This document shows, in pieces, positions 63,301-64,000 of a stretch of DNA of 64,000 bases. Source of the stretch: Cichorium intybus (Eukaryota; Streptophyta; Magnoliopsida; Asterales; Asteraceae); the NCBI GenBank assembly GCA_023525715.1, contig JAKNSD010000055.1:62001-126000 (forward strand). Reading direction: 5' to 3'. The notes beneath the pieces were generated by a model, which saw only the letters and a program-made list of their open reading frames with translations, did not search any database and was not told the DNA's origin. Position 1 is the stretch's first letter, and the number at the start of each line of letters is the position of its first letter. The translations under genes were made by a program, and so were the position numbers.

Positions 63301-64000
63301 TTAAAATGATCACAAAGTGTAATTATAGGTAATTTTTGAATTTTACAAAAATTCAAAAATTAAGAATTTTTCATGTACCGGGATACACGACAAATTGTTA
63401 AAAATAACATATAAAATATCATTAAAAAATTCAAAATTTAAGGAGTTTCTCATTAACCTAGGTACACCAGAAATGTTTAAAATGATCACAAAGTGTAATT
63501 ATAGGTAATTTTTGAATTTTACAAAAATTGAAAAATTAAGAATTTTTCATGTACCGGGGTACACGACAAATTGTTAAAAATAACAGAAAAAATTTCTTTA
63601 AAAAATTCAAAATTTAAGGAGTTTCTCATGAACCTAGGTACACTAGAAATGTTTAAAATGATCACAAAGTGTAATTATAGGTAATTTTTGAATTTTACAA
63701 AAATTAAAAAATTAAGAATTTTTCATGTACCGGGATACACGACAAATTGTTAAAAATAACATATAAAATATCATTAAAAAATTCAAAATTTAAGGAGTTT
63801 CTCATCAACCTAGGTACACCAGAAATGTTTAAAATGACCACAAAGTGTAATTATAGGTAATTTTTGAATTTTACAAAAAATGAAAAATTAAGAATTTTTC
63901 ATGTACCGGGGTACACGACAAATTGTTAAAACTAACAGAAAAAATTTCATTAAAAAATTCAAAATTTAAGGAGTTTCTCATGATCCTAGGTACACCAGAA
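60353..64000 (+). repeat. Nine-monomer duplication (about 1577 bp) with a 657-bp insertion in the first copy
   Basis: 60346-61186 matches 62580-63420 at a distance of 2234 bp, while 61844-62423 matches 63421-64000 at 1577 bp (for example AAAACTAACAG at 62352 and 63929). The difference, about 657 bp at 61187-61843, is extra in the first copy and is itself a near-duplicate of the neighbouring block. The second copy is cut by the window edge. Confidence 0.82.
61205..61245 (+). repeat. Deleted satellite monomer (AGGTA junction)
   Basis: Here CATTAACCCAGGTA runs straight into TATTTTTGAATTTTAC, so about 50 bp between the CCAGGTACACC box and the ATAGGTAATTT box is missing. Both boxes contain AGGTA, so a deletion between short direct repeats explains the junction. 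It is the clearest internally truncated monomer I noticed; most other length changes are 1-5 bp. Confidence 0.85.

Larger units (their letters stand above)
27626..64000 (+). repeat. Satellite array C, about 207 monomers
   Basis: The longest satellite stretch, running off the right edge of the window with no insertion. The monomer and orientation are the same as in arrays A and B. It is a mosaic of blocks of 7 to 14 monomers that recur in tandem or at a distance, recognised by private variants such as GGTACCAGAAATG, CCTAAGTACAC, CTCAAGAACCC, TACAACAGAAATG and an extended A/T run at GGTAATTTTTTG. There is no gene here; repeated minus-strand frames near 35.6, 38.9, 44.9 and 47.2 kb are copies of the same satellite artefact. 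Confidence 0.97.

Overview
This window is plant nuclear heterochromatin. About 81% of it (roughly 51.6 of 64 kb) is one AT-rich tandem satellite with a monomer of about 176 bp (about 25% GC). All copies I inspected run head to tail in the same orientation. The only genes are those of a Ty1/copia LTR retrotransposon inserted in the satellite, and there is one solo LTR of the same broad family. The plant assignment rests on the copia polyprotein, the primer-binding site for initiator methionine tRNA, the LTR structure and the satellite unit length. The flavour of the polyprotein recalls copies common in eudicots, perhaps Asteraceae, but that is only an impression and I cannot name the species. 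No single-copy gene, tRNA, rRNA or CRISPR is visible.

Layout: 1-4299 satellite array A (about 24 monomers). 4300-5786 solo LTR, plus orientation, flanked by a 5-bp duplication TAGGT. 5787-16686 satellite array B (about 62 monomers). 16687-27625 a full-length Ty1/copia element of 10,939 bp on the minus strand, flanked by a 5-bp duplication GAAAA. 27626-64000 satellite array C (about 207 monomers). Both insertions split a monomer cleanly, and the satellite resumes in register on the far side.

The full-length element reads from right to left: 5' LTR (26206-27625), primer-binding site (26192-26203), Gag ORF (940 codons), one in-frame UAA stop, Pol ORF (protease, integrase, reverse transcriptase, RNase H; 1138 codons), a 1.7-kb stretch with no convincing gene, a polypurine tract and the 3' LTR (16687-18120). 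Its two LTRs differ by only two substitutions and two small length changes as I read them, so the insertion is young. All catalytic motifs are intact. The one break in the reading frame is the stop exactly between Gag and protease, overlapping a sequence that looks like a plant splice acceptor.

The satellite is not a uniform array. Groups of 6, 7, 9, 10, 13 and 14 monomers are themselves duplicated, mostly in tandem, with repeat distances of about 1052, 1222, 1579, 1754, 2281 and 2457 bp, and some blocks recur at a distance. Two of the 14-monomer copies (near 50771 and 53228) preserve the uninterrupted version of the site into which the retrotransposon inserted. Each monomer carries nested dyad symmetries, including an almost perfect 31-bp AT-rich palindrome and a GC-rich TGTACC/GGTACA dyad. 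A centromeric or other heterochromatic array role is plausible from these properties but cannot be decided from sequence alone.
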